Positions 63,675 to 64,000 of a stretch of 64,000 nt of DNA are shown piece after piece. A program made the translations under genes and the position numbers. The number at the start of each line of letters is the position of its first letter. Position 1 is the first letter of the stretch. Under the pieces are notes generated by a model. That model did not search any database. It worked only from the letters and a program-made list of their open reading frames with translations, and was not told where the DNA came from. Location: assembly GCA_025617745.1 (NCBI GenBank), contig CM046861.1:16279563-16343562 (forward strand). The letters are read 5' to 3'. This stretch comes from Heliocidaris erythrogramma (Eukaryota > Echinodermata > Echinoidea > Camarodonta > Echinometridae).

Positions 63675-64000
63675 TGTACTAGCAGAAGCAGCCCATGGAC
63701 ATCCACGGGCGCTCGCTGTGTTTATGATTAATCCCCGTACCGTATATTTGTCTCAATAATCAAGTAAATAAGAAAAAAAGTCGGGTAAAGTTGTTTTTTA
63801 CCAAGAAGTATTTACAACATGTGAGTAAGTTATTTATCAAAAGCTTGTATGAGTTCTGAAGAAAATGCATTTTCATCTTGATAAAGACGATATGGATATT
63901 ACAATTATGTTCAAGTAGAATGTCCATGCATAGACAAAGAGGGAGCGATTTGATCTTGCCATATTTCTGTGGTTTAATTTCTTTTCTTTCTCTTCCCCCT
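63675..64000. other. Right edge of window, no gene seen
   Basis: Unremarkable AT-rich sequence. Confidence 0.5.

Overview
This is a eukaryotic, AT-rich, repeat-dense window with long introns. It most likely comes from an echinoderm, and a sea urchin fits best. The evidence is one intact eight-exon gene of the C11orf54/PTD012 ester-hydrolase family, the 5' part of a CYP2-like cytochrome P450 gene, many small inverted-repeat DNA elements, 3' fragments of non-LTR retrotransposons, a tRNA-derived SINE and many long poly(G)/poly(C) runs. The species call is inference. No bacterial operon, CRISPR array, rRNA or functional tRNA gene was seen.

Layout. 1-6,068: tandem array of a 236/237-bp monomer, about 26 copies, open at the left edge of the window. 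6,436-23,475 (+): C11orf54 homologue. All eight exons have GT..AG borders and compatible phases and give a 317-residue protein with the family's HxHx9H zinc site. Its 7-kb first intron carries a composite mobile-element nest (6,672-12,454). The nest is a foldback-like element whose arms contain 18-bp tandem repeats and tandem 'GGATCC' repeats around a 46-bp palindrome, with a MITE inserted at TTAA in the left arm and a 1.58-kb tandem duplication of the right arm. 23,476-34,400: intergenic DNA with MITEs, three retrotransposon-derived pieces and simple repeats. 34,428-36,762 (+): TATA box and three exons of a CYP2-like P450. The later exons (I-helix, ExxR, haem-Cys loop) were not found, so the gene is truncated or its 3' end lies elsewhere.

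36,763-43,800: intergenic DNA with small MITEs, a LINE 3' fragment and GA/poly-G tracts. 43,806-59,120: a large repeat-built region. Two inverted ~0.7-kb segments lie at its edges. Between them are three blocks of a second tandem repeat (monomer 237 bp), each followed by a ~1.6-1.8-kb unique segment. Copies of that segment differ by cleanly excised or inserted small elements. The architecture recalls invertebrate mobile elements with internal tandem repeats, such as pearl/Tsp. 55,500-56,310 is CT-rich. 59,120-64,000 is intergenic, with two copies of a GC-rich repeat containing C-runs and a near-perfect 85-bp hairpin.

The two genes are unrelated in pathway and no joint function can be inferred. 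Most of the window is mobile or tandemly repeated DNA. Exon borders are base-exact by eye; repeat borders are approximate unless a target-site duplication is stated.
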